From Paucisalibacillus globulus DSM 18846 (lineage in GTDB: Bacteria > Bacillota > Bacilli > Bacillales > Amphibacillaceae): a DNA stretch of 64,000 nt. The position numbers were made by a program, and so were the translations under genes. Shown one piece after another: positions 45,058 to 54,629 of this stretch. Position 1 is the first letter of the stretch. Every line of letters starts with the position of its first letter. Location of the stretch: assembly GCF_000482485.1 (NCBI RefSeq), contig NZ_AXVK01000028.1:61168-125167 (forward strand), read 5' to 3'. Below the pieces are notes generated by a model. It ran no database searches. It was not told where the DNA came from and was given only the letters and a program-made list of their open reading frames with translations.

Positions 45058-46542
45058 TCAATTCACCACTAACTCATTAATAAATCTCATAAACGAATCC
45101 ACGTCTTTAAATACCCCTGCATCCTCTAGAATTCGAACAAACTTCTTCCCCAGCTCCTGTTGAATGATTTCTTCAGCTTCGATAGCATGGGTTATGGAAG
45201 GGTATCTTTCTTTTATTTCCGTTGCCCATTCCAAATGATAGTCCTCTATATGGGAAGGCTGATTGAGGATAAAATTCTTTATCTCTTCCAATTCATTTTT
45301 TAATCTTGGTGGAAAAACTGCTAGGCCCATAACCTCGATTAATCCAATATTCTCTTTCTTAATATGATGAACATCGGCATGAGGATGGAATATACCTAAA
45401 GGATGTTCATCGGATGTACGATTATTTCGTAAGACGAGATTCAATTCGAATTTACCATTCTGTTTCCTTGCAATTGGTGTGATCGTGTTATGAGGTGTAT
45501 CCTGACTGTAAGCAACGATATTCGCAGCTTCATCTGAATAATTCTTCCATTTATTTAAAATAAAATCAGCTGCCTCTATCATACTATCTGCATTGGACCC
45601 TTGAAGTCGGATCACGGACATTGGCCATTTTAATACTGATGCCTCCATCATTGGAAAGGCAGGAAGGTCAAAAGTAAACGCATCTTCCGCTTTCATCATC
45701 GCAAATTCATACCTGCCACCTTGATAATGATCATGGCTAAGAATGGATCCCCCGACAATTGGTAAATCCGCATTGGATCCAACAAAATAATGTGGGAATT
45801 GATCTGTAAAAGCTAGTAATCTTTCGAATGATAATCGATCAATTTTCATATCTCTATGATTCTCAGAAAGTATAATACAATGCTCGTTATAATAGACAAA
45901 TGGCGAATATTGTAAATACCAATTTTCTTTCCCTAATGGAACCTTTATGATGCGATGATTTGCACGAGCAGGATGACCTGTTCTTCCAGAATAGCCTTCA
46001 TTTTCTATACATAATAGACATTTCGGATAGGTAAGACCGGAATGTTTCATCGCCTTTTCCCGTTTTATCTGTTCTGGGTCCTTTTCTGGTTTTGACAAAT
46101 TTATCGTAATATCCATTAGGCCATAAGTTGTTTCCGTTTTAAAAGAAATGTTTTTTTTGATTTGATTCATTTGGATATAATTACTGCCTTTACTTAGACG
46201 ATAAAAATAATCTGTTGCTGCTTTTGGTGATTCCTTGTACTTCTCATAAAAGGATCTATTTACCTCAGATGGTCTAGGCATGAGACAGTCCATGATCGTT
46301 GCTGATAAGATTTCTTTATCATCAAATACGTCTTGAATAATACCTTTTTCAATGGCACATAGAATAATTCGTTCAAGAATATCGGGAATCGTCTCCCTTG
46401 TCGGTGGTACCGATATATCAGGATAGTCCACTATTTCCAATAAACTCATGATTCGATTACGGCAATAAACTTTGTCCATTTCATCGATTAGTCCCTCTTC
46501 TTTTGCCTGATGTATTAACTGTTCCATATCTTGATAAATCAC
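45058..46542 (-). CDS. galT: UDP-glucose-hexose-1-phosphate uridylyltransferase (Firmicutes type), lnp operon copy
   Basis: The 494-residue protein is of the GalT class II type: [60 protein letters not shown] and the catalytic His region [17 protein letters not shown]. It exchanges UMP between UDP-glucose and Gal-1-phosphate. The start is GTG 46542, overlapping the galE stop as GTGA. A second, clearly paralogous galT is at 57802. In this operon the Gal-1-phosphate comes from the GH112 phosphorylase, so no galactokinase is needed. Confidence 0.93.
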   Translation of the reverse strand: MIYQDMEQLIHQAKEEGLIDEMDKVYCRNRIMSLLEIVDYPDISVPPTRETIPDILERIILCAIEKGIIQDVFDDKEILSATIMDCLMPRPSEVNRSFYEKYKESPKAATDYFYRLSKGSNYIQMNQIKKNISFKTETTYGLMDITINLSKPEKDPEQIKREKAMKHSGLTYPKCLLCIENEGYSGRTGHPARANHRIIKVPLGKENWYLQYSPFVYYNEHCIILSENHRDMKIDRLSFERLLAFTDQFPHYFVGSNADLPIVGGSILSHDHYQGGRYEFAMMKAEDAFTFDLPAFPMMEASVLKWPMSVIRLQGSNADSMIEAADFILNKWKNYSDEAANIVAYSQDTPHNTITPIARKQNGKFELNLVLRNNRTSDEHPLGIFHPHADVHHIKKENIGLIEVMGLAVFPPRLKNELEEIKNFILNQPSHIEDYHLEWATEIKERYPSITHAIEAEEIIQQELGKKFVRILEDAGVFKDVDSFMRFINELVVN

Positions 46543-47540
46543 CCTAATTCCCCCTTCTCGTAACCATTTGGTTTTGAGGAGTGCCAGTTCCAAGCATCTT
46601 GGATAATTTGTTGAACCGTTGACCGGGTTGGATTCCAGCCCAGTTCCTTTCTTGCTTTTTCAGAACTGGCAATTAATGTACTCGGATCCCCTTGTCTTCG
46701 TTCACCTTTCTGAGTAGGTATGTCCTTTCCTGTTACCTTTCGTGCAGTCTCGATCATTTCATTTACCGAGAATCCTTCATTGCTTCCTAGATTATAAACG
46801 GTATTAGTACCGCCTTTTTCCAAATAATCTAATGCTAAAAGGTGAGCATCAATAAGGTCCTCAACATGTACATAGTCACGTATACAGGTACCATCTGGCG
46901 TATCATAATCATCACCAAACACCACTATATGGGATCGCTTTCCTAAAGCAGTTTGTAAAATAATAGGGATAAGATGGGTTTCTGGACGATGATCTTCCCC
47001 TATTTCAGCTGTTCCTCTAGCACCAGCAACATTGAAGTAACGGAGGGAAACATAATGAATACCGTACGATTTCTCTGCCCATTTTATTATTTTTTCCATC
47101 ATTAACTTGGATTCACCGTATGGGTTAGTAGGATTTGTAATCGTATCCTCTGAAATGGGAACGACAGCCGGTTCACCATACAATGCTGCAGTAGAAGAAA
47201 AAATAATTCGTTTCACATCCGCTTCCACCATCGCTTCTAACAAGACTTGCATACCATAAACATTATTATGAAAATACTTCAGCGGCTTTTCCATGGATTC
47301 CCCAACAAGGGAGTTCGCTGCAAAATGAAAGACAGCCTCAATCGACTCTTTTTCAAATACAGAATAGAGAAAGGTTTTATCTCGAATATCCCCTTGATAA
47401 AATATGGCCTCTGGATGAACTGCCTTTTGATGACCAGTTTCTAAATTATCGATAACAATGACGTGTTCCCCTCTGTCTATTAATTGATATACAGCATGGG
47501 AGCCAATATAACCGGCCCCACCTAAAACTAATATACTCAT
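46539..47540 (-). CDS. galE: UDP-glucose 4-epimerase, lnp operon copy
   Basis: The 333-residue SDR-type epimerase has the N-terminal [16 protein letters not shown], the catalytic SSTAALYG and YGESK (Tyr-x-x-x-Lys), NVAGA and [13 protein letters not shown]. It interconverts UDP-galactose and UDP-glucose; HexNAc forms may also be accepted. AAAGGAG precedes the ATG. It is coupled by overlap to galT. A paralogue is at 56802. Confidence 0.94.
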   Translation of the reverse strand: MSILVLGGAGYIGSHAVYQLIDRGEHVIVIDNLETGHQKAVHPEAIFYQGDIRDKTFLYSVFEKESIEAVFHFAANSLVGESMEKPLKYFHNNVYGMQVLLEAMVEADVKRIIFSSTAALYGEPAVVPISEDTITNPTNPYGESKLMMEKIIKWAEKSYGIHYVSLRYFNVAGARGTAEIGEDHRPETHLIPIILQTALGKRSHIVVFGDDYDTPDGTCIRDYVHVEDLIDAHLLALDYLEKGGTNTVYNLGSNEGFSVNEMIETARKVTGKDIPTQKGERRQGDPSTLIASSEKARKELGWNPTRSTVQQIIQDAWNWHSSKPNGYEKGELG

Positions 47541-47629
47541 ACGAACACTCCTTTTATTAGAAAAACGAAGGGGGCTTAATGGGTCAGTTTGTCCCCTAAC
47601 TACCTAGTAAGATTTCTTCATCCATTGAG

Positions 47630-48535
47630 CTAGGATAGATCCATCACTCTTAAACCGGCTCCGATAACTCCTTGGTCATTTCCTAAATTACTAACTGTCA
47701 TATCTAGTAAACTATGATTCTGTTCTTCGATGATTAATGTGGCCAATTTTTCTCTTACTAAATTTATTACAAATGGATTATGAGTAATTACACTTCCCCC
47801 AAATACGATAAGATGTGGATCTAGTAAACTAGTTATCATATAAATCCCATGTGCTAAGGAGGCGGCAAATTCATCTAATAACGTAATAGCCTTATCATCT
47901 CCATCGGTATACAACGAGAATAAATCCTCTGTCGACATCGAGTCGTTATCATAAACGGCTATGGCATGTTTTTCTAATGCTGGACCGGAAGCGATAAGCT
48001 CAAGCCTATTGAGGTGGCTTTCTTTTCTGGGTGTATAAACCGGAACTAATCCCAATTCACCTGCAAATCCTGCACCTCTAATAAACTTCCCCCCTTGAAT
48101 GGTCGAGCAAGCAATTCCTGTACTAACCGTACAATATACTAATAGATCCTTTTCCCCTAGATTTGTATGTTTCCATTCTGCAAAAGCTGCCATATACACA
48201 TCATTATCGATAACAATATTGCTGATATTCAACTCTTGCTTTAGCCTTTCTACAATCGGAAAGTTGCGCCAAGGTAAATTATTTTGAAAAACCGCCACTC
48301 CCTTCTGTATATCAACCTTTCCAGGAATGCCGACCCCAACACCATAAATCTCCTGTAGAGGAATACTCGAATGATTTAGAAGTAATTTCACACAAGCCAT
48401 GACCTGATTGAACATGTTTTCTTTATCAGAGGGATCACTCTTGACGACTTCCTTTTGAATTAAATCCCCTTTTTCGTTGACAATTCCTGCTGCGATTTTC
48501 GTTCCACCAATATCAATACCAATCGCATATTTCAT
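47630..48535 (-). CDS. ROK-family sugar kinase, candidate N-acetylhexosamine kinase
   Basis: The 301-residue protein has the ATP-binding GIDIGGTKIAAGIVNEKG, a catalytic-Asp segment NIVIDNDVYMAAFAEW, CTVSTGIACSTI and the C-terminal GVIGAGLRVM. The usual ROK zinc motif (HxxxxCxCGxxGC) is absent: that region reads GELGLVPVYTPRKESHLNRL. There is no HTH, so it is an enzyme rather than a repressor. It sits inside an operon with a GNB/LNB phosphorylase, the slot where bifidobacteria have NahK, which suggests free GlcNAc or GalNAc as substrate (inference). Glucose or mannose kinase is an alternative. Confidence 0.82.
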   Translation of the reverse strand: MKYAIGIDIGGTKIAAGIVNEKGDLIQKEVVKSDPSDKENMFNQVMACVKLLLNHSSIPLQEIYGVGVGIPGKVDIQKGVAVFQNNLPWRNFPIVERLKQELNISNIVIDNDVYMAAFAEWKHTNLGEKDLLVYCTVSTGIACSTIQGGKFIRGAGFAGELGLVPVYTPRKESHLNRLELIASGPALEKHAIAVYDNDSMSTEDLFSLYTDGDDKAITLLDEFAASLAHGIYMITSLLDPHLIVFGGSVITHNPFVINLVREKLATLIIEEQNHSLLDMTVSNLGNDQGVIGAGLRVMDLS

Positions 48536-48567
48536 CCCTATCCCTCACTTTCCTACCAAAGATGGAA

Positions 48568-48595
48568 GCTGTTTTCATAAACAATGGAAAACAGC
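48568..48595 (-). terminator. Intra-operon hairpin between DUF6903 and ROK genes
   Basis: GGCTGTTTTC and GAAAACAGCT pair around a 10-nt loop on the transcribed strand. It is weak as a terminator and more likely mRNA-stabilising or attenuating. Confidence 0.35.
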
Positions 48596-48650
48596 CTGGT
48601 TTTAATCAAAGGCTATTTTCTAAAAGATTGTTGTTAATTACTCAATTTGT

Positions 48651-48771
48651 ATAGACTGTGCGGTAACAAGTACCCTAGCTTCTTGATCAGGGCGCATGCT
48701 CTGGTTGTAAGAGCCCATGTTTTCCCGAGTCGGGCGCATGCTCTGGTTGTAAGGGCTCTAGTTACCGCACA
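48651..48771. repeat. Minisatellite element, short second copy
   Basis: It has the same ends as the 2.4-2.8 kb element in opposite orientation: TATAGACTGTGCGGTAAC at the left and TTACCGCACA at the right. Only about two repeat units (GGGCGCATGCTCTGGTTGTA with spacers) lie between. Flanking bases just outside the right end (GAAGGAAAA on the other strand) also resemble the first copy. Confidence 0.8.
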
Positions 48772-48825
48772 TTTTCCTTCAACTGCGAAAGTAATAACCA
48801 ACAAACTTTACGAAAAACAGCCTGT

Positions 48826-48993
48826 TCAAATAAACTTCCTATTATAATCCCAAAGAAGAAATAGAAGACCAGAGAGTCCGATCAATTGAACAAATAAATC
48901 TAATCTACCAACCGTTTTTTGTCCCCAAAAGACAAGGAATAAGCTGAAGAAAAATAACACAATTTTTACTATCCGCATGACATTATCCTTCAT
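48826..48993 (-). CDS. Small membrane protein (DUF6903-like), lnp operon
   Basis: The 55-residue protein starts MKDNVMRIVKIVLFFFSLFL and has two hydrophobic helices separated by a short polar turn (GQKTVGRLDLF). GGAGGGAG lies 7 nt before ATG 48993. The gene overlaps the end of the GH112 gene by 11 bp, so it is translationally coupled. Small proteins of this kind follow GH112 phosphorylase genes in other Firmicutes, so a link to transport or to the phosphorylase seems likely, but function is unknown. Confidence 0.75.
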   Translation of the reverse strand: MKDNVMRIVKIVLFFFSLFLVFWGQKTVGRLDLFVQLIGLSGLLFLLWDYNRKFI

Positions 48994-51160
48994 GGGAATA
49001 CTCCCTCCATATGATTTCACTTGGTTCAAGTGTCACCTCATAGTTATTACCATGGCCATCATAAACAATCGTGTTCTGTTTTTCACTAGAATTATTTACC
49101 ACTGCATAGCGATTCGCTTCTGGGTAGGCATGAACTTCACAATTAATGTTCGAACTCATCCATTGATAAAACTCATCTTCTTTATGTGCTGCATAATTCA
49201 TGGCTCTCATTAATAATCGAGTATTTTCAAGACTATATGGAAGCCCTGAAATATAGACACTTCTTCCTTTTCCAAATGGGGAACTTGCAAGATGAATTTC
49301 ACCATTTGAGTATTCAATAATCTCCGTTTCCTCACGTAATGCATACACACTATTCATTGATTCACCAAAATCATAATCAGTTAAGTCCTCTGATATAAAG
49401 TGGGATTCAACAGGATTATCAAAGTACTTATTCGTAGATAAGCTGAATCCTAACTCCTTATCAACGCCTAATACATTGGCTAATTGGAAGTAGCGTCCCT
49501 CATGATGAATGGCTGTTGGTTCACCAACACCTACAAATCCACCGCCATGATGGACCCATTCTCTTAATGTAGAAGTTAACTTTTCATTTAACCATTTCTC
49601 GCCACCAGAGAAAGCAGTACCAGCATCTCCTGCATTAATAATGACATCGACATCTTCCGGAACACCATTTTCGATGACATCCTCAAAACTAATAAAGCTA
49701 ACATCAACTGCTGCACCACTAAGCGCTTCTAATATTCCATGGTAAGAATAAGCCTGTTTATATGGTTTACCATGTGCAATGATATGGGTTTGCCATGTTC
49801 TTAGTTTTCCCCATGAATTTAATACCGCTACTTTTAGACCAGCATACGGTTTTACATCTTTAATCTTTTCATAAATATCACGGTATTCATTCGTTACATT
49901 TTCAACAAAATCGACAAACTTAGGAAATTGATACGCTAGACTCAAATAGCCACCATAACCAATTCGGTCTAATGGACTTCTCATCAAGGCGCGTCTTGCA
50001 CTTAGCCAAATTTCATTTGCTTCGATGACAGGATCATTCCCCTCATAGAATGTATCCGGGAAGAAATAGGGTAAGAATCTACCTTCTGTATACTTCACAT
50101 GTGGAATATCCGCAATAATACGTAAGGTAGAACCATCTCCAACACTTCCAACGACAGCATCTAATCCTGTCTCCTTAAAGTAGTTGCCGTATGGCTCTGT
50201 ACCAATCCAGTTATCCCCTAAAAACATCATCGATTCCTTGCCGCTTTCCCTAACAAGGTCTACTAATTCCTTCACTTCCCTAGCAACAAAATTCTGAATG
50301 AAATCCATATAATCTAAATATGCTTTAGAAGGAACTCGGAAGGTTGTATTATAGTATCCTTGATCAACAATGTCCTCCGGTCGTAGACGATATCCTTTCT
50401 CTTTTTCAAAAGCTTCAAGAGCTAAAACGGAAACACTTGCACCATAACCAAACCAATCGACAAATTTTTCCTTTCCTAAGTTATTAAATACCAACGTAAA
50501 ATGGTAAAAGAACGTCGTAAAGCGAACAACATCTGTATCGGGATTTTCAAGCAACCATTTTTTTAATTGTTCTTTAACAAATTTATTAGAATGGGGTTGC
50601 CGCACATCAAATGGGATATCATGAGGCTTATCTCCCCAATCATTTGTGATGTGATTATACATTTGTGTTGGATCCCATTTCATGTAAGCTAAAAAGGAAA
50701 CCGTATATTCATGCCAAGGCTTTGCATCATGAATAATTACGATATTTTCCTTTTCCTTTACTTCCCAACTATCTGTACTCACAACTTTTCCAGTAGTTCG
50801 GTCGATAACTTCCCACCATACTTTAGGGTCATGAACATAGTCAGCCATTATTTGCTCTTTAAAATATCCATCTAAAAATGCAACTTCTATTTCCGTGTCC
50901 TTTGCCGTATTATATTGCGACATTAAATACAGTTGTTGCATTTCCTCCAAGTGCTTTTCAGCGAAATCATTATGACCACGTGCTACAAAATATGTCGTGT
51001 ACACTTTGGCATCTAAATTCTTTAATTCTTCATCTAGTTTCGTTCCATCACTATCCCGGATTGCATCCGCGCCCCATCGTGCCATTAATTCCTTCGTTTC
51101 GTTTAAGAAGTTTTGCTCAGTTGGTAATGTTACTCTACCTTTTTGTTTTTCCATCTTCAT
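48983..51160 (-). CDS. lnpA: 1,3-beta-galactosyl-N-acetylhexosamine phosphorylase (GH112)
   Basis: The 725-residue cytoplasmic enzyme splits galacto-N-biose (Gal-b1,3-GalNAc) or lacto-N-biose (Gal-b1,3-GlcNAc) with phosphate to Gal-1-phosphate and HexNAc. Family segments are RVTLPTEQNFLNETKELMAR, WGADAIRDSDGTKLDEE, VYTTYFVARGHNDFAE, TTFFYHFTLVFN and FLGDNWIGTEPYGNYF, plus a C-terminal beta-trefoil-like region. Length fits GH112. AAAGGA precedes ATG 51160, and a second ATG lies two codons on. Preference between the two disaccharides, or for D-galactosyl-rhamnose, cannot be read off directly. Confidence 0.93.
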   Translation of the reverse strand: MKMEKQKGRVTLPTEQNFLNETKELMARWGADAIRDSDGTKLDEELKNLDAKVYTTYFVARGHNDFAEKHLEEMQQLYLMSQYNTAKDTEIEVAFLDGYFKEQIMADYVHDPKVWWEVIDRTTGKVVSTDSWEVKEKENIVIIHDAKPWHEYTVSFLAYMKWDPTQMYNHITNDWGDKPHDIPFDVRQPHSNKFVKEQLKKWLLENPDTDVVRFTTFFYHFTLVFNNLGKEKFVDWFGYGASVSVLALEAFEKEKGYRLRPEDIVDQGYYNTTFRVPSKAYLDYMDFIQNFVAREVKELVDLVRESGKESMMFLGDNWIGTEPYGNYFKETGLDAVVGSVGDGSTLRIIADIPHVKYTEGRFLPYFFPDTFYEGNDPVIEANEIWLSARRALMRSPLDRIGYGGYLSLAYQFPKFVDFVENVTNEYRDIYEKIKDVKPYAGLKVAVLNSWGKLRTWQTHIIAHGKPYKQAYSYHGILEALSGAAVDVSFISFEDVIENGVPEDVDVIINAGDAGTAFSGGEKWLNEKLTSTLREWVHHGGGFVGVGEPTAIHHEGRYFQLANVLGVDKELGFSLSTNKYFDNPVESHFISEDLTDYDFGESMNSVYALREETEIIEYSNGEIHLASSPFGKGRSVYISGLPYSLENTRLLMRAMNYAAHKEDEFYQWMSSNINCEVHAYPEANRYAVVNNSSEKQNTIVYDGHGNNYEVTLEPSEIIWREYSHEG

Positions 51161-51164
51161 CCAC

Positions 51165-52049
51165 CTATCCTTTCAATCCTCCAACTGTCATACCTTGAGT
51201 TAGTCGTTTTTGTACTGCTATAAATAGAATCAATGTAGGTAACATCACAATTACCATTCCCGCATACATAGGACCATAGTTAGCAGCGGCTCGTTCCGCA
51301 GCCATTAAATTCAATAAGCCTACTGGTAAGGTCTTATGTTCTCCAGGCATGAGGGTTAATGCTAAAATATATTCATTCCAAAACAGTAAGAAGTTAAATA
51401 GAACTACAATAATAATGCTAGGGCGAGCCATTGGTAGCATGACGGAAAACATCGTCTTGAAGTACCCTGCACCATCAATACTTGCCGCTTCCTCAAAATC
51501 AGAAGGAAGTGTTTCAAAGTAACTCGATAATAGATATATGGTGAAAGGGAGTGCTGTAGAAGCATAAATAAGTGCCAATATCACCCTATTATTTAAAAAG
51601 AAACCATCCCCCATCATTGCTCTTAAGCCCGTATCCCAATCCAATAACATGAGAAAAATCGGTACGACAATATAACTAACATTGATAAATAATCCTGCTT
51701 TTACAAAAGAATGAATAAACCTACTCCCTTTGAAATGAAATCTTGATAAGACATAGGCAGCTGGTAGGGCAACAATTAGTAAAATTAATAATGCTAATCC
51801 CGTAACCATGATGGAGTTAATCAGGTAATCACCCATGTTTGCATCTCTAAAAGCCTCGATAAAGTTTTCAAAATGGATTCCCTTTGGCAAGCTCCATGGA
51901 CTTCCATAGAATTCTGCATTTTCCTTAATAGAAGCCAAGAACACCCAACCAACCGGTACAATAATCGAAACAGCAAGGGTAATTAAAGCTACGTAAATAA
52001 ATAATTTATAGAGAAAATCAGTACTAAGACCTTTTGCCTTCTTCTTCAT
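51165..52049 (-). CDS. Sugar ABC transporter permease, MalG type (GNB/LNB importer)
   Basis: The 294-residue protein has six predicted spans and the EAA loop EEAASIDGAGYFKTMFSVMLP near residue 195. It pairs with the MalF-type permease just upstream (13 bp). Its stop is 4 bp before the lnpA start, tying import to intracellular phosphorolysis. No ATPase is encoded locally. Confidence 0.92.
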   Translation of the reverse strand: MKKKAKGLSTDFLYKLFIYVALITLAVSIIVPVGWVFLASIKENAEFYGSPWSLPKGIHFENFIEAFRDANMGDYLINSIMVTGLALLILLIVALPAAYVLSRFHFKGSRFIHSFVKAGLFINVSYIVVPIFLMLLDWDTGLRAMMGDGFFLNNRVILALIYASTALPFTIYLLSSYFETLPSDFEEAASIDGAGYFKTMFSVMLPMARPSIIIVVLFNFLLFWNEYILALTLMPGEHKTLPVGLLNLMAAERAAANYGPMYAGMVIVMLPTLILFIAVQKRLTQGMTVGGLKG

Positions 52050-52062
52050 CTAGCCCACCTCC

Positions 52063-52956
52063 TTAATACTCAAGTACATCACGCTTCGTAATACGATTAA
52101 CAATTGCCGCAAGTACAAATGAGAAGATAAACACTACGACACCAATTGCCATTCCATAACCAAATGTTGAGTTCGTATATGCCTGATCATACATATAAGA
52201 TAAGAAGACCTCTGTCGAACCATCCGGCCCCCCACCTGTCATCGCTTCTACTAATAGGAAGCTAAGGTTAATCGTACTGATAATATAGAATGTTAAGGTC
52301 GTTCTAATATTTGTCCAAATTAATGGTAATGTGATGCTAAAGAATTGCCGCATCTTCCCAGCACCCTCTAGTGAGGCTGCTTCATAATAGCTTTTTGGAA
52401 CACTAGCCATACTGGACATATACATCACCATGTAATAACCAATTGCTTGCCACACCAATGCACCCGCAACACTATAAATTACAATCTTCTGATTCCCTAA
52501 CCATTTCTGTTCTAGATTTTCAAGAGAAAACATACCGAACACATTATTTAATAATCCACTTTCAGGGTCATAAATTGCGGAGAAAATACCTGCAATAACA
52601 ACGATGGAAAGAATATTTGGAATGTAGAAGATAATACGAAAGAAACTACTACCTTTAACTTTCGCATTGGTTAATAGATAAGCAAAAAACAACGCAATAA
52701 TAATAGTTGCGAGTGCAACAAACACAATCAACACGATCGAATTCTGAAATGAGCGGATAAAATTCATATCATCCCAAAGGAGAATGAAATTATTAAGTCC
52801 TACAAATTCCTGATTATTGGAAAATCCTCCCCAGCTATATAAGGACATCCGAAACACCTGAACGGTTGGAACAACCATGAATAGCGTCAATAAAAGTAGA
52901 GCTGGAGTAATACAAACACCAATAAAAAATCTTCTTGACCATTTCTTATTCACCAT
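52063..52956 (-). CDS. Sugar ABC transporter permease, MalF type (GNB/LNB importer)
   Basis: The 297-residue membrane permease has the EAA loop YEAASLEGAGKMRQFFSITLP and the usual N-terminal amphipathic start (KKWSRRFFIGVCITPALLLL). GAGGTG precedes the start; ATG 52956 or the next codon GTG may be used. A hairpin and a two-hairpin repeat separate it from the binding-protein gene, which probably lowers permease expression relative to the binding protein. Confidence 0.92.
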   Translation of the reverse strand: MVNKKWSRRFFIGVCITPALLLLTLFMVVPTVQVFRMSLYSWGGFSNNQEFVGLNNFILLWDDMNFIRSFQNSIVLIVFVALATIIIALFFAYLLTNAKVKGSSFFRIIFYIPNILSIVVIAGIFSAIYDPESGLLNNVFGMFSLENLEQKWLGNQKIVIYSVAGALVWQAIGYYMVMYMSSMASVPKSYYEAASLEGAGKMRQFFSITLPLIWTNIRTTLTFYIISTINLSFLLVEAMTGGGPDGSTEVFLSYMYDQAYTNSTFGYGMAIGVVVFIFSFVLAAIVNRITKRDVLEY

Positions 52957-52972
52957 TCACACCTCGCTTCAT

Positions 52973-53048
52973 TAGAAAAACTCATATTCTCCATACACTC
53001 ATGGACAAGTTAGTTTTTCTATACATGCGGAAAGCCTTTATACTTTCC
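52973..53048. repeat. Two-hairpin dispersed element, copy 4
   Basis: TTAGAAAAACTCATATTC and AAGTTAGTTTTTCTAT make the first stem, CGGAAAG and CTTTCCTA the second. It is placed just upstream of the permease ribosome site. Confidence 0.7.
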
Positions 53049-53059
53049 TAGCCACGAAA

Positions 53060-53093
53060 TAAAACGGCGAGTCGAATAAACTCACCGTTTTAT
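53060..53093 (-). terminator. Attenuator-type terminator between binding-protein and permease genes
   Basis: AAAACGGTGAG and CTCGCCGTTTT pair around TTTATTCGA on the transcribed strand, followed by ATTTCG. Partial read-through would give more binding protein than permease. Confidence 0.65.
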
Positions 53094-53119
53094 TTATTAC
53101 ACTTTCCTATATAAACGGC

Positions 53120-54475
53120 TTAGTTCATAGCTGGTCTAAGTTTGTCACTTGCTTCTTCAATGTTCTTTTGCCAGTCCTCATAGGATAAATTACCACTCAT
53201 CACACTATCGATTGCACCATATAACGTATCTCCCATACTCACTCCTGGAACAGGTTCAGTGGATGCAAATGTTCCCATTGCTGGAAGTACTCCTTCGTCA
53301 TAGATGCTGTAATACATTTTGTTTTCACCTTCTAATAGATCTGTAATACCTTGAACAGGTTGAATCGCACCAGATTCTAAGAAGATAGACACTGCTTCAT
53401 CCGAGTACATAAATGTTATAAAATCTTCTGCAGCATCCTTATTACTTGCAGCAGCTGGAATCCAGATTTGTTCAAAGAAAGTAAATGCATAACGGTCTTC
53501 CCCATCCTCAAAGGCAGGAATTGGCATCATACCCCATTCAAAGTTTTCCGCTCTTGGAGCCTCAGCCATTTCGCCAACAACCCACGTTCCGTTTGGCATG
53601 AATAATGCTTCATTATCTAGAACTAATTGTTGGTTCTTCGTAAAATCATTTGGATTTGCATTAGCTACTGTATTTGGATGTGTATAATCCGCTAGCTTTG
53701 CAATTGTCTCTAATACACGTGTTGCTTCTTCCGATTCCCAAACACCATCTTCATATGTCATGGTATGGTTATAAAAATCGGTGCCACCAGAAGCATAAAG
53801 CATAGATCCAACCACTGTATCAAAGTATCCAGTTGTCGGGTACGTAAATAATGAAATTCCTTCCTCAGCTGCTAAGTCACCCAACTCCCACATTTCTTCC
53901 CAAGTAGTTGGAACTTCCCAGCCCTTTTCTTCTAAAAGTCCTGCATTATAGAATAATCCTGTTGGGCTATAGAACATAGGAGCTAAGTAGGTATCCCCTT
54001 CACCATATGGATTCGTTGCAAGCGTGTCCGTAAATCCTTCCAATAACTTGTCACTTACCGTTACATCTTCACCGTAAACATTCTTATCGAAAATGTCTGT
54101 AATATTTTCTAAGCCGTCTTCTTTAATTAAGGTTTCAGTCAATGCTTCTGGTCTACCAGTGGCTAGTAAGAAAACATCCGGATATTCGCCAGCTTGCATA
54201 TTTGGTCGGACAATTTCTTCTAGATTCTTTTCAATCGTAAGTTCAATTTCCACATTCTCATTGGCAGCTTCATATGCATCGGTAATCTTTGTCCACATGT
54301 CTGAACCATAAGCAGATTCTAATGCAGCTATATGCAAGGTTGTCTTGCCATCTGCGTCAGACTTACCTTCACTTTCTTTTGAACTAGTCGTTTCATCCCC
54401 ACCAGAACAAGCTACTAGAACTAGCGAAAATAGTACAAATGATATGGTTAGTAATAGATTCTTAGATTTCATCAT
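53120..54475 (-). CDS. Extracellular sugar-binding lipoprotein (GNB/LNB importer)
   Basis: The 451-residue protein has a signal peptide and lipobox (LVLVACSGG, Cys about residue 23) and an SBP_bac_1 domain (AGEYPDVFLLATGRPEAL; FYSPTGLFYNAGLLEEKGWE). It would capture the disaccharide outside the cell. GGGGGC precedes the ATG. A strong cre lies upstream, and a divergent AraC regulator gene follows the promoter region. It is the first gene of the operon leading to lnpA. Confidence 0.93.
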   Translation of the reverse strand: MMKSKNLLLTISFVLFSLVLVACSGGDETTSSKESEGKSDADGKTTLHIAALESAYGSDMWTKITDAYEAANENVEIELTIEKNLEEIVRPNMQAGEYPDVFLLATGRPEALTETLIKEDGLENITDIFDKNVYGEDVTVSDKLLEGFTDTLATNPYGEGDTYLAPMFYSPTGLFYNAGLLEEKGWEVPTTWEEMWELGDLAAEEGISLFTYPTTGYFDTVVGSMLYASGGTDFYNHTMTYEDGVWESEEATRVLETIAKLADYTHPNTVANANPNDFTKNQQLVLDNEALFMPNGTWVVGEMAEAPRAENFEWGMMPIPAFEDGEDRYAFTFFEQIWIPAAASNKDAAEDFITFMYSDEAVSIFLESGAIQPVQGITDLLEGENKMYYSIYDEGVLPAMGTFASTEPVPGVSMGDTLYGAIDSVMSGNLSYEDWQKNIEEASDKLRPAMN

Positions 54476-54523
54476 TAACGCCCCCTATACTTATTTTTTT
54501 CTACACTTCTATCATACCCTCAC

Positions 54524-54539
54524 ATAAAGCGCTTTCACA
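54524..54539 (-). promoter_or_regulatory. cre site upstream of the lnp-like operon
   Basis: The minus strand reads TGTGAAAGCGCTTTAT, a nearly perfect CcpA site with a GCGC centre. It lies between the divergent binding-protein and AraC genes. Confidence 0.75.
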
Positions 54540-54629
54540 ATAAACATCTTGTTGTCTTTTTTATGAATATTGCTTTTTATTTATTGCTACTTTAAAATGG
54601 GGGGGAGAATATCGAAGGGGGTTATCCTG

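Noticed and set aside
47545..47625. Fifth full copy of the two-hairpin element upstream of galE
   Set aside because: Only TTAGAAAAACGAAG matches; the paired arm is missing, so it is at most a fragment.
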